The translations under genes were made by a program, and so were the position numbers. A stretch of 48,171 bases of DNA, taken from NCBI RefSeq assembly GCF_001949145.1, contig NW_019091582.1, positions 299,496 through 347,666 of the forward strand, read 5' to 3'. This document shows positions 1 to 10,686 of this stretch, piece by piece (position 1 is the stretch's first letter; each line of letters opens with the position of its first letter). The notes below the pieces were generated by a model. That model saw nothing but the letters and a program-made list of their open reading frames with translations, made no database searches and had not been told where the DNA came from. The DNA comes from Acanthaster planci. Taxonomy: Eukaryota; Echinodermata; Asteroidea; Valvatida; Acanthasteridae.

Positions 1-340
1 GCATACAGCCTTCTCCCTACATACAGCCTCCTCCTTGCAAACAGCTCCCTCCCTGTATACAGCCCCCCCACACACACATTTCCATCCCTGCAGCAGCCTT
101 CTCCTTGCATCCAACCCCTTCCCTGCTTAAACCCTCCTCCCTGCATAAACCTATACACCCATAATTCCCAAATACATCCCTATCCCTGCATCCAACCCCC
201 CCACATACAGTCCCCACATGCATTTAACCCCCTTCGTATAGCTCCTCCATGCGTACATCACCTCCCTGTGCACAGCCCCCTCCCAGCGTACAACCCCTCC
301 CTTCGTATATCCCCTCCCTGCGTACGCCCTCCCTGCCTTG
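1..340. repeat. Degenerate C-rich tandem repeat
   Basis: The first 340 bases are built from a loose, roughly 25-30 bp unit of the form CCTCCCTGCATACAGCCCCC. The unit drifts (TACAGCC, AACAGCTCC, CATCCAACCCC) but the alternation of pyrimidine-rich CCTCCCT blocks with ATACA/AACAG blocks repeats throughout. It stops abruptly near 340, where ordinary AT-rich sequence begins. The reading frames it opens on the minus strand, rich in G, C and M, are by-products of the repeat and not genes. The array probably extends left of the window. Confidence 0.75.
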
Positions 341-724
341 TGTTTATTTTTCATAAGTCAGAAGAGAATTGTTAAGTTAGCACAGGTGATTATTCTGAGG
401 CATTCTAAAAAGGAAAACAAATTGAAGTCAAAATAGCACTGTGACGAACAGCTGCGTATTTTTGTGCGATTAGTGTCAGCCCATCGTTGTGTTGTCTTTG
501 AATGGAACTTTTGTGGGGATAGTAATTTCGTGCGGAAATGCCCCTTAATGCAATGGGTTTCGAGCACGTGTTTTTACCACTGCGACAGCGAAGCGCGAAG
601 GGAACTGAAAATAACCGGAGTTTCTTTTCAAAAGTTGCAAATGTAAGCAGGAAAACATAAGGCGTGCGTTGTGGGTGTGTGTGGGGGGGGGGTTACACGC
701 TTTTGGAAGGCGATAACGTGAAAA
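341..724. other. Unassigned stretch between tandem repeat and LINE
   Basis: No coding signature or RNA gene is visible. The stretch holds a short G/T-rich run with a homopolymer of about ten G near 685-695, just before the 3' end of the LINE. The short open frames on both strands show no family resemblance. Confidence 0.5.
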
Positions 725-2540
725 TCAAGGTTCAAGATTCAAGATACTTTATTGTCGAGTAAAGAAAGTTTTCACACGAAATTTGCTCTCCCAGTGTTGC
801 AGGAAATAAAATTACAGTATATTACATGAATGTTAAAAATAAAATTACCAAGTTCAAAAGCATTAATCAAAACCAGTTTTAAAAATGTTACATTCAACTA
901 CATTATGTTACATTTACAGATAGGTAATTTAGTAGTAACGAAAAGATAACAATTTAGAGGAAGGGGGAACAGCAAAGACCTAAAACAAAGCGGAAGGACA
1001 AAACATGAAATATGGAAGAGAAAAATAAAACCAAAACTACTCATGTAGTAAAAGATGCATTAAAAATACGAATGGCCCATGGTTAAAAAGAGGATTTTGT
1101 TCCATTTGTTTTGCAGGAAAGTTGGCGCATTCTACCGGGTCGGTTTCGAATAATAAAAGGGTTGATAGGATGAGTATCATCAGACATAATTTCATTAAGG
1201 TTAACACTGACATGACACTGAGCTATTTTTTGGATGTTCTGAAAGTCACCATCAATAATTCTTTAAACACGATGTTTGTTACGATTGCACAAAGTGAGGG
1301 AGTCAAACCAACTTATGCAGCAGAAAATTGTCGACTGTACAATGCTCTGATAAAAAGGTTTCAAAATTCGGTCACTCGCGTTATAAAAATCCCAGTGTCC
1401 TTAAAAAAATGGAGCCTTGAGTTTGATTTTTTTTACAGATTCTAGTTGTGTTTGCATTTCAGTTTAGTTTATCATGTGCAAGAGTTTCCAAGTACTTAAA
1501 CTTGTGAACGACTTTATTGATTTCAACCGGTTCTTTGACCGGAAATCAAATATTGTTTCTTTGGTCTTTTGTACATTTAATATCAAAGAATTTCGGCGAC
1601 ACTAGTCCACAAATCTGCTGATTTCATTTCTATAATCATTTTCGCAGTTATTGGTGATCATTCCAGACAAAGCAGAGTCATCAGCATATTTTATTATAAA
1701 ACATGATCTGCTGCCATGGCAAAAATCAATTTTGTACAGAGAGAACAGAAGAGAAAGCGACAGAACACGTCCATGGGGGAACACCTGTGTTAACATTGAT
1801 GGCATCAGATACTGAATTAGCCAGCTTGATCCTCTGTGATCTGTATAACAAAATATCATTTATCCAAAGTGCAAGGTATGGATTAACGACCCGTAGCTAA
1901 CTCGAAAGAACATGAGGTTAATGGAATTAAAGGCCGAGGAAAAGTAAAAAAAGAGGGCACGTAAGTTCCTGACTTATCGAAATGATCATAGATATTATGC
2001 AAAAAAGTAACCATAGCATCCTCTACTAAACGTTTGGCTCTGTATGCAAACTGAAAAGGGTCAGTGAAAGTCAACGTTTCTGGAATCAAAATATCTCTTA
2101 CAATTTTTTTTTCAAAACATTGCATCACAATAGATGTCAGAGCTACTGGTCTATAATCAGTCAAGAGAGTGGGGCTTGACTTCTTGGGAATTGGAACAAA
2201 TACGGATGATTTCCATAACCTAAGAACTGTATGGCAGTTCCGAGACATTTGGAACAGCTGTTGGAACACTCCAGCAAACTCCCATCTGACACAATGTCAA
2301 GATCCTCCCCAATAATCCCCCTTATCTTCTTTTTCTCATTATATTTCCCAAACAAAAACTTCCAAGCTCTTTTGACCTTGCACCCCGGCTCCGTCAATAG
2401 GAACGGACCCTCAACTCCTGGTGCAAATGGACGCTATACCACTTGGCCCCTGACGGCCATGCAAACAAGCATTTGCTCAAGAAAACACTCGAGTACACTT
2501 CTCACTTTTAATACGGCAAAGCAAAATCGTTCTACATTCT
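725..2540 (-). mobile_element. Degraded non-LTR retrotransposon (CR1/L2-like LINE), 3' part
   Basis: Minus-strand frames encode recognisable pieces of a non-LTR reverse transcriptase. In 5'-to-3' order they are: a linker upstream of the RT (about 2400-2270); the RT fingers with WKSSVFVPIPKK and DYRPVALTSIVMQCFEK (about 2210-2100); DPFQFAYRAK and VEDAM (about 2070-2010); the catalytic YADD box followed by SALSG (YADD at 1688-1677); and a C-terminal part ending in a NRPGRMRQL-like motif near 1125. The frame changes several times and stops interrupt it, and the stretch carrying the first catalytic Asp is corrupted, so the copy is dead. A 3' untranslated tail runs to about 725, where minus-strand TTTATTG/ATCTTGAATCTTGAA short repeats resemble the terminal microsatellite of CR1/L2 elements. 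The upstream endonuclease is missing, as expected from 5' truncation. Clade assignment is inferred from motif style. Confidence 0.88.
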
Positions 2541-5471
2541 ACCAGCTACGTTGTATTCTCTACCATAAACTACTGATGATTACACACATAGACATACTAA
2601 CTACTTAACTCATCGAGCATCAAAGAAAAAATCACATTCACAACGTCACAATCATGAGGATACTTCGTACTTTAACCCTGTTTTCTCCTGAACCCCTGGC
2701 TGACTTAAAAAGTCTTTCCATAAGCCTTTTCACTGTTAGTCTGCAAGAGAGGCTTTACGCTGTAACTGTTTTATCTGTATTCCTCTGCAGAGGGTAGCCT
2801 GAAGTGGAGCCTCGCTTCAGATTCAACATGGCGATTTTGAGAAAGGAATGGAATCAGTTAGTGAGAAACGCTTTAACTCCCATATCAGCTGGTCAACGTG
2901 AAAATGCCCACACCTTGAGGCTACCTCTGCCATCATTTTTCCCCATGGCACATAAGCACTTTACCTGATCTCTTCTTCCGAGTTTGTAGCGACAGTTAAT
3001 GCCTACCGACCCCGTAAGATCAAAATCATAAACTTGTATTACAAATTAACATGTGTGTGCGTGTGTACATATGCACACTTACGAGATACACAGCAGCCCG
3101 GGAAACCGAAATGGCGGAAATATGGCGTCATATCGAGTAGGCCAGTCAGCGGTTAGTAGACTGAAAGGTTGGTGGCTCTAAAACGCCGTAGAAAAGGGAC
3201 TTACACCACAACCTGGCAACTTTGTGCTACCACATTATAAAAGGGTACAGAAACGCATTTCAATGGTTCACCCATACTTTACACAAACGTGTAAATTGTA
3301 GCGTGTAAATTGTTAAAGTTAATACTTTTGATTCGGTTATCACCGAACAGGGACTATTTTAAAGGTTAACAAGTATGTACGACGCAAGGTTTATTTGTTA
3401 AAAAGAAAAGGGGCCCAACTTCCAACTCCAGAAATTCTGAGTAGTGTATGGGTCACAGTGAATGGAAAGGCGTGTTTATTCCAAAACCTCACTCGCTGAT
3501 AGTTGTTAAAGTCTTCAAAAAAACAATATTTATATTTTCCATTGCTTACCAAATATTACATTTTTTTAGATTTGTCAAAGTGAAATAGATGCGTGTTAAT
3601 TGAAAAATGACCATTCTACTGACGTTTTGTCCTGAAAACCTGGTTGTTGGTCATAACTAACCCTACTAACACATCACCATCGTCTCCATCTTTGATCACT
3701 CCGCTGTCATCAGCCCTGTCATAAGGATCGTCATCACCAACAACACGAAAAATCATTTTAACTCGACCTACCTACTTGATGGACTTCCCCCAAAATCGTT
3801 TTGTTTCAACTGATACTTGGTCGAATTCCTTCTTTTCAAAAGATTTGAAAGTTTAGTTTATTTCCAGTTTGGAGAAAAACGAAAGTAAGATAAGATAGCG
3901 CTAGGAATAACAATACTTTCGAATTCAGTTTGTCCCAATCAATTAGACCGACATTGCTCCCTTGGCGTTTTAGTGAATTTACTTTTTTTTTCTGTGTTAA
4001 CACAAAATTTCATTGAATCATAGCAGAATTAAAATACGTCCACTGATTTGTTTGTCAGTAAAATATTTGTCTAACAAGTGGACCAAACACCCATTGAAAC
4101 GCCCATTAAATGGCACCTTTCCCCATAACGTTTTTTTTTGTGGTCACGTGCCCAAGGCAAGGCAGTATGATTGGTGGGTCAACTTGTTGGTCGGTACTCA
4201 GACAGGAGCCTCAGCATTATTTCCGTCTTTGGCATATTTCTTCATGGGGATATCGCCTGTTGATACCTCGTGGTACTCAACCTCCTGCAATGTAATACGT
4301 TTAGGGTTTTTATTAAAAAATCTTACTCGACGCTTTGGTGAAGCTAGTTAAATTGATGCAGAGACTTTCCGCATGCGAAACTCTAAGGAAATATTTCAAC
4401 GATCAGCCATACTGAAATTGAAAGTAAGGCTAATTCGCTTTGGAACTTCAAAAAAAAAATGAAAAGTAACAAAATGAAATTGATTTATATCGGTTTCCGG
4501 GTTAATTTAACATATTTCGATAAAGATGAAATTACCCAAAAGAAAATCGAACGGACTAGAATTAAGAAGTTGTGAATTACGACATAAACAAAATCAAATA
4601 AAATTGTCCGCTGAAATACTAAAGCTCGGTCAAATTGTGGTATTCAAAACGTACGATTAGCTACACACCAAACGCAATTGAAATTACACACGTCAAAAGT
4701 CACAAATGGTCTTGAACTGGCTTCTGAAGTTTAAATGTAGAAACAATTTTCAGTTTCGATCCCAAAATGAAACCTGATTCAAAATGTTCATGTTTATAAT
4801 CATGCTCCATTTGAAGTTTTCCCCATTAAAACTTTAGTTACCGACATCCACATTTCCCTTCCAGCCTATGCAGGTTTAATCATCTCTGTGCAAAATAATT
4901 TTTGAAGATAATTGTATACTTACGGATTTATCAATCTTCCGTCCAAGAGAAGACAGAAAACAGATGTTAGTAACCAAAAAGAAACACAAACACGAAGCAA
5001 TTAATATTATTACCTGTTTAGTAGACTACAGTTGAGGAAAAGTTAGAGAAAAAAGAAAATTGCGTATTTAGTTTTATACGCAAGCAAAGCCATAAAAACA
5101 TCATGGCCGCAAATCCTGGATTGGTCCTACTGGTCAGTATCATCAAACTGGTTGTAAACCGTCCAGTCAAGTCATGTCCCATGATTTTCAAGTGATGTTT
5201 AAGTACTTCTGATTTGCATAGTGTAATTTCACGTCGGGGATGTTAATTTTTATATGGCGTATTAATTAAACCAAACTTACAGGGGTAGGACTCGAATCCA
5301 ACCTCCTGCTAAGAGGCCTGCTCAACTCAAACAAGCAGTGCGTATCATTCCAAACGTGTGTAACAGCTACATGTACATAATATTAAACATCATACGAGTG
5401 CAAGTGGAACACGGAATATAGTGCGTCTGTGTCGATGTCCCAGATCTCATGAGGCCAAAGGCAGAGTGGTA
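2541..5471. other. Unassigned AT-rich stretch downstream of the Rh exons
   Basis: No confident gene, RNA or mobile element is seen in these 2.9 kb. A minus-strand frame of 46 codons (3778-3629 region) encodes an acidic peptide with VVGDDDPYDRADDSG. It overlaps a loose ATC/TCA-rich patch, so it may be chance; it is considered separately as a weak candidate for the missing Rh tail. The ORF at 4013-4351 (plus) has no recognisable family features. Confidence 0.4.
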
Positions 5472-5535
5472 GACGGGACCAAAGATTGTAGAGCGCCGCG
5501 CCGCTACGCGGCGCTCTACGATCTTTGGACGGGAC
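5472..5535. mobile_element. 48-bp foldback element with 8-bp target-site duplication
   Basis: Positions 5480-5500 and 5507-5527 are 21-base inverted repeats, starting CAAAGAT and ending CGCCGCG, with a single mismatch (T at 5487 opposite G, a wobble pair in RNA). The loop is six bases, CCGCTA. Immediately outside both arms lies the exact 8-base direct repeat GACGGGAC (5472-5479 and 5528-5535). An 8-bp duplication and a terminus starting with CA fit a minimal hAT-type MITE, though the family is inferred. The arms are strikingly GC-rich compared with their surroundings. Confidence 0.75.
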
Positions 5536-6304
5536 ATAGACGAACTACATTATTCCTTGTTCCCTGAGCGTCAGCGTGATAACGAATTTATCTTCGAGCA
5601 AACTTGATGCGAAGTAAAAAAAGTAAAGGGGCCTATGCGCGCTTGAGATAAAAAGAAGACAAACAATATCATACGGCGCACAGCAAAACAGTAACACCGG
5701 TGTACCACAATTCTGCAATTTCATCTAGGGAACATGGGAATTATTTGTGTTTTAACTAATTTCAAATAACAACACTAACAAAGGGCTTATACTTCAGCCA
5801 GAAACTCGTTAGAATTGTACGTGCATTTAAACACGTGACGATCAGCACGGGCAAACACGCCACCTTTGAATATACAGTTATGCGGACGCTCGTTTGCTTT
5901 TAGCGTGAAAATAGCACAATGCGCGCGTTGGGTAAGAACAGCGCGTTACGCAGGGTTTGCTCTGAAAATACGTTATCCGGTTCGTAAGTGTGACGTCACT
6001 TCAGTTTAAACCATGCCCACTGCTCATGCACTGCATACATGTACAGTAGGATTATTACATGCGTTGATTGCCGTTTACATGGAACCCGACATTGACGTGC
6101 AACTTCAACGATTGTCCAATGGGAGCCTGCAAATAGCGGTGCGTCCGCCTTTGTGATGAATTAACTTACGAACCAGATATAATTATCACACTGATCACGG
6201 TGCGACGCAGCCCTTTCATATTTCTATAATTATCACACTGTTTGCTGCTACGGATCGACCAATCATAACTGAGAATTCAAGTCTGCCTGAAGATAAACAT
6301 ATTT
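5536..6304. other. Unassigned stretch
   Basis: This is AT-rich sequence without a supported gene. It contains a single ACATGTAC-type motif near 6038 and short GC-rich patches (for example GCGCGCGTTGGG near 5921). Nothing is recognisable in either strand's translation. Confidence 0.4.
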
Positions 6305-6510
6305 GGCGCGGTACAACCACTTCCCATTGCCTCGAACCAGCCAGGTGACCACAGGCAAGCTCGATGGTCGAGTAGTTGCAGACATTTGCACTCGGAAGCA
6401 TGTAATCTGGGGTTCGAGTCCCACCACACCGAGCTTGTGAATTTTTCACAACCCCTCTAACGGTAAGTGTACAGTGTTAATAAATATTGGTGAAGGGGGA
6501 AAAACGCCCA
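6305..6510 (+). mobile_element. tRNA-derived SINE, copy 1
   Basis: The copy has a pol III-type internal promoter: an A-box-like TGGTCGAGTAG (6365-6375) and a perfect B box GGTTCGAGTCC (6411-6421). The head CTCGAACCAGCCA at 6331 and the tail (GAGCTTGTGAATTTTT, ACAGTGTTAATAAATA, GAAGGGGGAAAAACG) recur in the copy at 32764-32982 and more distantly at about 12530-12695. It is not a functional tRNA gene because the cloverleaf stems do not pair properly. The minus-strand 77-codon frame across it is a by-product. Confidence 0.8.
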
Positions 6511-7139
6511 AAATATGACTCATGATTTAACGTGACAATGGCCGGACGGCACATCTGCTTTAACAGAACTGGACCCTTCAATGATCCCCAGCTGGACGCA
6601 ATTTCCCTAGCATCCGAGGCTCTTTTGGTGGGAACTGCACTTCGCTGGTTCACAAACGACTATGAAACGCACGCGCTGCGGTCGGGCTCGTCGCTAGCAG
6701 CAAAATGAACATTCCCGTCCAACATGGATCTTTCCAACCAATGAGGGGGTATTTCTGCTCTAAGCGGATTGCCTCAAAAATTCACCCCAGGTTAGGGTTA
6801 AAGTTAAACTTGCAAAGCTTGCTTTCTCCACAGACGCGCAACCTCTCCATTAGTTCACAAAAGAACCAAGTCTGTTATTAGCTTCCCGCCCTTGCACTGC
6901 AGAAGTTTAATATGAGTCTGAAGAAGTTTTGCACACGGAAAAAAAACCTGCCATGTACAATTTATGTTACTAACGTTTGCACACACGCACAACGACAACA
7001 CACTTTTTAGCAATGCTTCTGGGAAACGTTACATATTGATTTTCCCCTAACAACATTTACAGACAGCATGCAGTGAGTGAGCAAGTTAGCAAACTCTCTT
7101 TACAAGGGATCGGAAAAGGAGTATACGGACCGTACTTAC
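6511..7139. other. Rh gene intron downstream of exon 9, or 3' flank
   Basis: This region starts with the strong donor GTAAGT read from 7139 downward, so the Rh transcript continues past exon 9. A weak acceptor-like AG at 6636-6635 would open a phase-0 frame of 18 codons (FPPKEPRMLGK...) to a stop at 6580-6578. This would give a protein of about 473 residues, near the family's usual length, but the polypyrimidine tract is poor and the tail is not conserved enough to recognise. Confidence 0.3.
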
Positions 7140-7213
7140 ATCCCAGAATGGCTTGTCCTCGTAGAGTTCATCATCTTCCGGCTCGTTCCAGATCGGAATC
7201 TTCATGATCAAAC
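7140..7213 (-). CDS. Rh ammonium channel, exon 9 (codons 431-455)
   Basis: The acceptor CGTCAG precedes GTTTGATCATG, and the exon ends in GGGAT followed by donor GTAAGT. The split Gly codon from exon 8 is completed, then GLIMKIPIWNEPEDDELYED and KPFWD follow. A short membrane-exit piece with a Trp, a di-acidic stretch and a closing FWD/YWE-like motif is what follows the last transmembrane helix in RhBG/RhCG proteins. The length, 74 bases, keeps the frame (phase 1 in, phase 0 out). A further exon is required to supply the C-terminal tail and stop codon. Confidence 0.9.
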
Positions 7214-8099
7214 CTGACGAGAGAAAATACACGCTCAACTCTCTGCGAATCTATCGCTACAGACGAGTCACTTCAAGGCGGAAAGAACACCGCTTACAAC
7301 AAGGTATTTTATCCTCAGCGAAAGCAAGGTATGAGCGGCGAGGGCAGGGACGTTTAGCATGATAACAGTATCTCAACATGATTCAGGTGTTCCAAACTCA
7401 GACACTATCCCCTCCACTTTACACCAACCGTCAATTCTCATCTACTCCAAAAGCACATCGATAGGGATTTGGACAGTTTAGAGGGGAATGTAACTGGTAT
7501 GTATTTTAATTTAACAGTAGGTTATCTGCTGTACGCTTCTTCTTGATAAATGTGTTGAAACTGTCAATGATCCCGTCCAGTTTGAAGGTAAAACGTGTTA
7601 CACGAGTCAAAAGCAGAGTTTTATACGTAAAGGAGGTTTCTGATGTCGCTGGAGACAAAACTGAATGACAACTTCACAACTTGACGCTGGTAAGTTTAGA
7701 ATCCTGACTTAACAGTTGCTGTGTCGCTGTAAATTTATTCGAGATTCAAGTTTATGCTACTTGGTAAGAACAGAAATCGTGTCAAGTGATTTGTAAACGA
7801 TTGTCTACGTCGCAGCGCAAGGACCTCTATGTGTTTTAATTATATGCGCAGTCATTAACCATATGATTTGCATACACTTCAAGAGCAATAATGAAGTAGT
7901 TGCAGGTGTTTGCATTCACTAAATAAATGAATGTCATTAATTATAAATTATCAGTAACAATTATAAATGATGTATACCAGTCTGAGATACAGTAAACTTT
8001 CGGTGTGAACCGCTATACATGTAAAATGACCTAAACCGGATTTTTTAGAGATAACTGCAATAATTCTTCGACTTGAGAGACGGACCATGTTGCACTCAC
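7214..8099 (-). other. Rh intron 8
   Basis: This intron is bounded on the minus strand by donor GTGAGT (8099 downward) and acceptor CGTCAG (ending 7214). It is AT-rich and holds no recognisable gene or repeat. Confidence 0.7.
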
Positions 8100-8278
8100 C
8101 AGTTATGACACCTCCAACGATAGCTATCGCTAAGGTCACAGCGAGTGCAGCAAGCTGGTACCCGGCCTGACCACTCGCCGAGCGCGGCGATTCCATCACG
8201 TGGGACATGCCACCAGTGAAGTCTTCAGCCGTATTCATGCTCCCGTTGGTTGCCCGAGCCTCGAAGATTTTGTACAAA
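8100..8278 (-). CDS. Rh ammonium channel, exon 8 (codons 371-430)
   Basis: The acceptor TTCTACAG is followed by TTTGTACAAAATC, and the exon ends ATAACTG before donor GTGAGT. The peptide starts with a cytosolic-type loop (NLYKIFEARATNGSMN), continues through GGMSHVMESPRSASGQ, then a transmembrane helix YQLAALAVTLAIAIVGGVIT that matches the position of the last Rh helix (M11/M12 region). The loop is longer and more polar than the core helices and is a variable region in the family. The NGS sequon at N382 is expected on the cytosolic side and so should not be glycosylated. Phase 2 in, phase 1 out. Confidence 0.92.
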
Positions 8279-8344
8279 CTGTAGAATGGAAAAGAAGAAG
8301 TCGTGGATCGCGCAGTCTGATATAAAGTGTACGGCTTTACGGTT

Positions 8345-8570
8345 GCATGCTATTGCAGCTGCTTAAAGGAACCAGGAAATGTAAACAATTTTCATAAATT
8401 TTACTAAAGACCCTTGAAATTGCATTTTGGGTTTCAGTTAACCTCATTTAAAATGTTTGTTGTGCAATTTTGACCTATATTTTGATGCTTTTTTGTTTTA
8501 TGCTAATGCTTATTTGCATATTCATTAGCAGAACAACCATGCCATCCAAGGCACTGAATCTCAATGTTGC
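8345..8570 (+). repeat. Dispersed ~250-bp element, copy a
   Basis: The copy shares an ordered series of short blocks with those at 28270-28530 (minus), 29380-29690 (plus) and 41985-42065 (plus): GCAGCTGCTTAAAGG-like head, TTGCATTTTGGGTTTCA, TTAACCTCATTT, then GTTTTATGCTAATG and CATTAGCA. It has no coding capacity, so it looks like a MITE or SINE-like fossil. Boundaries are approximate. Confidence 0.6.
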
Positions 8571-8832
8571 ATTGATTTGTGCACAGAAAGTTTCTAGATT
8601 GTTTAACCACTGCTACGGCAGATTTTATTTTCTTTGGCAATTTATGGCTGGTAAGTATATGGCAATAATCCAGCAAAATCCTTTTCACCGAAATGTTGCC
8701 AGATAGCAAATTTGGGGTTCACAATTTGAACATGAAAAAATGCAACCTGAACATATCTTTCTGGATTGGCATCAAAGCAAAAGCGCCCTCAATTGTCCAG
8801 AAATGCTTGGTCAATGTTTAATGTTTGGAAAA

Positions 8833-8945
8833 GAGCACCATTCAGTTCACGTTACTCAAAAAAGATGTCCAACAGTCTTCATACATGGAAGAAGAGTACA
8901 GAGATACATAAAAAGTGATTCTAGGAAAAATTCATTTCCTGGATC
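8833..8945. repeat. 113-bp segment shared in inverted orientation with 18352-18465
   Basis: This segment, containing GGAAGAAGAGTACAGAGATA and AAAATTCATTTCCTGGATC, recurs on the opposite strand at 18352-18465 with about one difference per eight bases. The similarity stops sharply after CCTGGATC. It is probably part of an unrecognised mobile element. Two frames stay partly open in both copies, but neither is clearly under coding constraint. Confidence 0.6.
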
Positions 8946-9347
8946 CTTTGATGACCTGGTAGTCATATTTGGCTCATACAATGTCTATAGGGGAGTCAAG
9001 TTTGCGTAGTGGTTCCGCCTTCTAATTCCAGGATTCAATTCCTGGCCCAGTCCTTATGGTAATTGTTTTTTTTTCCCTGCCTGGTTCGTTGGGTTTTTTC
9101 CAGAATATTGTATGGGTTTCCCTCCAACTTTTGTCAAAGTGTAACTACTTCTTGTTGTCTCCTCTCCATCGGTTTCCTCAGTTTTTGGGGTGCTGAAGAG
9201 CCTGAGGCATGAGTATATACCTTTGAAGATGCCTTTGTAAACAAATTATGTCATCAGTCTATTTCACCTTCCTGTTCTGTTTCACACTGATACTGACCTA
9301 ATTTTTATTTTTATTTTTTCTACTTTTAACTCTTGCAAACTACTTAC

Positions 9348-9481
9348 TTATCTCCGTAACGTTCTTTGGTGGCAGTCGCAGCGGCAATGGCGCCGGCGAA
9401 AGCAGCCAGAATACCCGGCATGCCGTGAAGGTTATGCACGCCACACGTGTCGTGGAGTTTGAGTTTGCTGGCGAGGAAGGG
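9348..9481 (-). CDS. Rh ammonium channel, exon 7 (codons 327-370, second pore His)
   Basis: The acceptor CACCTCAG precedes CCCTTCCTC, and the exon ends GGAGATAA before donor GTAAGT. The peptide contains [20 protein letters not shown] then [28 protein letters not shown] is the signature around the second pore histidine (H345 here, H344 in human RhCG), which with H188 forms the twin-His pair in the ammonia path. The DTCG motif before it is also diagnostic of the Rh family. Phase 0 in, phase 2 out. Confidence 0.96.
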
Positions 9482-10548
9482 CTGAGGTGAAAATGAACGG
9501 AATACCAAATTTAAGGTTGGCCGTCGTCATTTTTCTCGAAATTTCTTTAATTTCGTTTGTCAGGTGTCAAACCTCACGCAGTCGACTATTTTATGCATAT
9601 GTTCGAACTTTCTGCGCTATAAACATAATTATTCTATTCTGCGAGGCCAAGCAAACTTGAAGGAAACATTTTTATATGCCACCAAATCATTGGGTTTTTT
9701 TCGACATCACATATGTCAACCACGCATTCTTCTTTGCAACGCTTGAATGAATCTGCAAGACACCCATAAATACCCACCTGTAAAAATCTTTCAAAAAACC
9801 GCACTACTTCGCAAATTTATCAAGGTTGGGGCAGTGATCTGTTATTTACCATGGAAGATAATTTTAATTTTGCAGTATCACCGTGCCATGCGTTGAAACA
9901 ACTTAAGGCGCTTTTCCATGTGCGCGTCAATTAGCACTTGCACCAAGCGTTGTGCATCCGTCAAAATCGCCCCAGGAGCGATTCTAGGCGCCTTATTCAT
10001 ATGCATGTTTTCTTTACGCGTGCGTACACGATGCGTTCATGCGTTTCACTTTCACACAAATATCGACTCCATTTACATAATACACGTGTGCGCTGTGTTC
10101 GGCCGTCAAAATCGTCCTGGCAGCGACCCTGACCGATACGCAACGCTTGGCGCGAGTGTTGACATGCATAGTCAAAGACACATGACACATCCATATATCA
10201 CCCCAACCCTCTACAAGTTTAGAGGGTTAACCGGAAAAAAACATGTCTTTCTTTCAGCATAGATGCTACCTAAATGTTTTCCCCACTCAAACAAAATTAC
10301 ATTGCTTCAACTCTGCAGTGCTTGACTTTCTCGGCGATGTGGTACAGTAAAGCTTCGTTTATACGTTATTCATGATTACCGAGAAGTACCCTCGATTGGC
10401 CCGTTTAATGTATACTAGACCCGTTTCTTGGCAGCTTGCTTATAAATTGGAATAATAATAATTATATTCCATAACTGAATACTGGCATCAGTCCCGTACT
10501 TCGGTTATGAAAGATAGCGGCAAATACTGACATGCTTCAAGCAACTAC
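9482..10548 (-). other. Rh intron 6
   Basis: Donor GTAGTT lies at 10548 downward and acceptor CCTCAG ends at 9482. The plus-strand frames at 9918-10262 have no family features and overlap sequence rich in ACGCGT-like and CATGCG-like words. No repeat copy was recognised. Confidence 0.6.
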
Positions 10549-10686
10549 CTGGATGTACTTGTATCCGACGGTGGACAACATGGCGGCCACTATGCCGATC
10601 AAGATGGCGCCCCAGGGCTGGATCATCAAATCAGCGCTCGTTCCCACGGCAACACCTCCGGCCAAAGTCGCATTCTGGATGTGCAC
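10549..10686 (-). CDS. Rh ammonium channel, exon 6 (codons 281-326)
   Basis: The acceptor CACATCAG precedes GTGCACATCC, and the exon ends ATCCAG before donor GTAGTT; both boundaries are phase 0 and the length is 46 codons. The peptide [20 protein letters not shown] is one of the most conserved blocks of the Rh/Amt superfamily ([11 protein letters not shown]), followed by [20 protein letters not shown], a membrane helix, and GYKYIQ. A larger ORF over this region extends past both splice sites and its ends are not real. Confidence 0.96.

Larger units (their letters stand above)
8279..9347 (-). other. Rh intron 7, repeat-rich
   Basis: This intron lies between donor GTAAGT (9347 downward) and acceptor CTACAG (ending 8279). 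It contains a copy of a dispersed element at about 8345-8570, a 113-bp segment shared in inverted orientation with 18352-18465, and a partial tRNA-like motif near 9005-9052 (GTAGTGGTTCC followed by GGATTCAATTCC). Open frames here (8470-8706 and 8740-9009) lie within those repeats. Confidence 0.6.

Noticed and set aside
1-340. CRISPR-like or protein-coding repeat at the left edge
   Set aside because: Units are degenerate and contiguous without unique spacers; the Gly/Cys-rich frames result from C-rich repeats.
1122-1445. 107-codon plus-strand frame
   Set aside because: It is the antisense shadow of the 3' coding part of the degraded LINE.
5283-5330. B-box-like GGATTCGAGTCCT on the minus strand
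   Set aside because: No credible A box at normal spacing and no similarity to the other SINE copies.
6361-6434. Possible functional tRNA gene
   Set aside because: The A and B boxes are present but the acceptor and anticodon stems do not pair, and the unit repeats with a shared leader and tail, so it is a SINE.
8470-9009. Two plus-strand frames of 78 and 89 codons
   Set aside because: They fall in dispersed repeats and are not kept in the other copies.
9005-9060. Possible tRNA or fourth SINE copy
   Set aside because: GTAGTGGTTCC and GGATTCAATTCC are suggestive, but the spacing is too short for a tRNA and no tail match to the SINE family was found.
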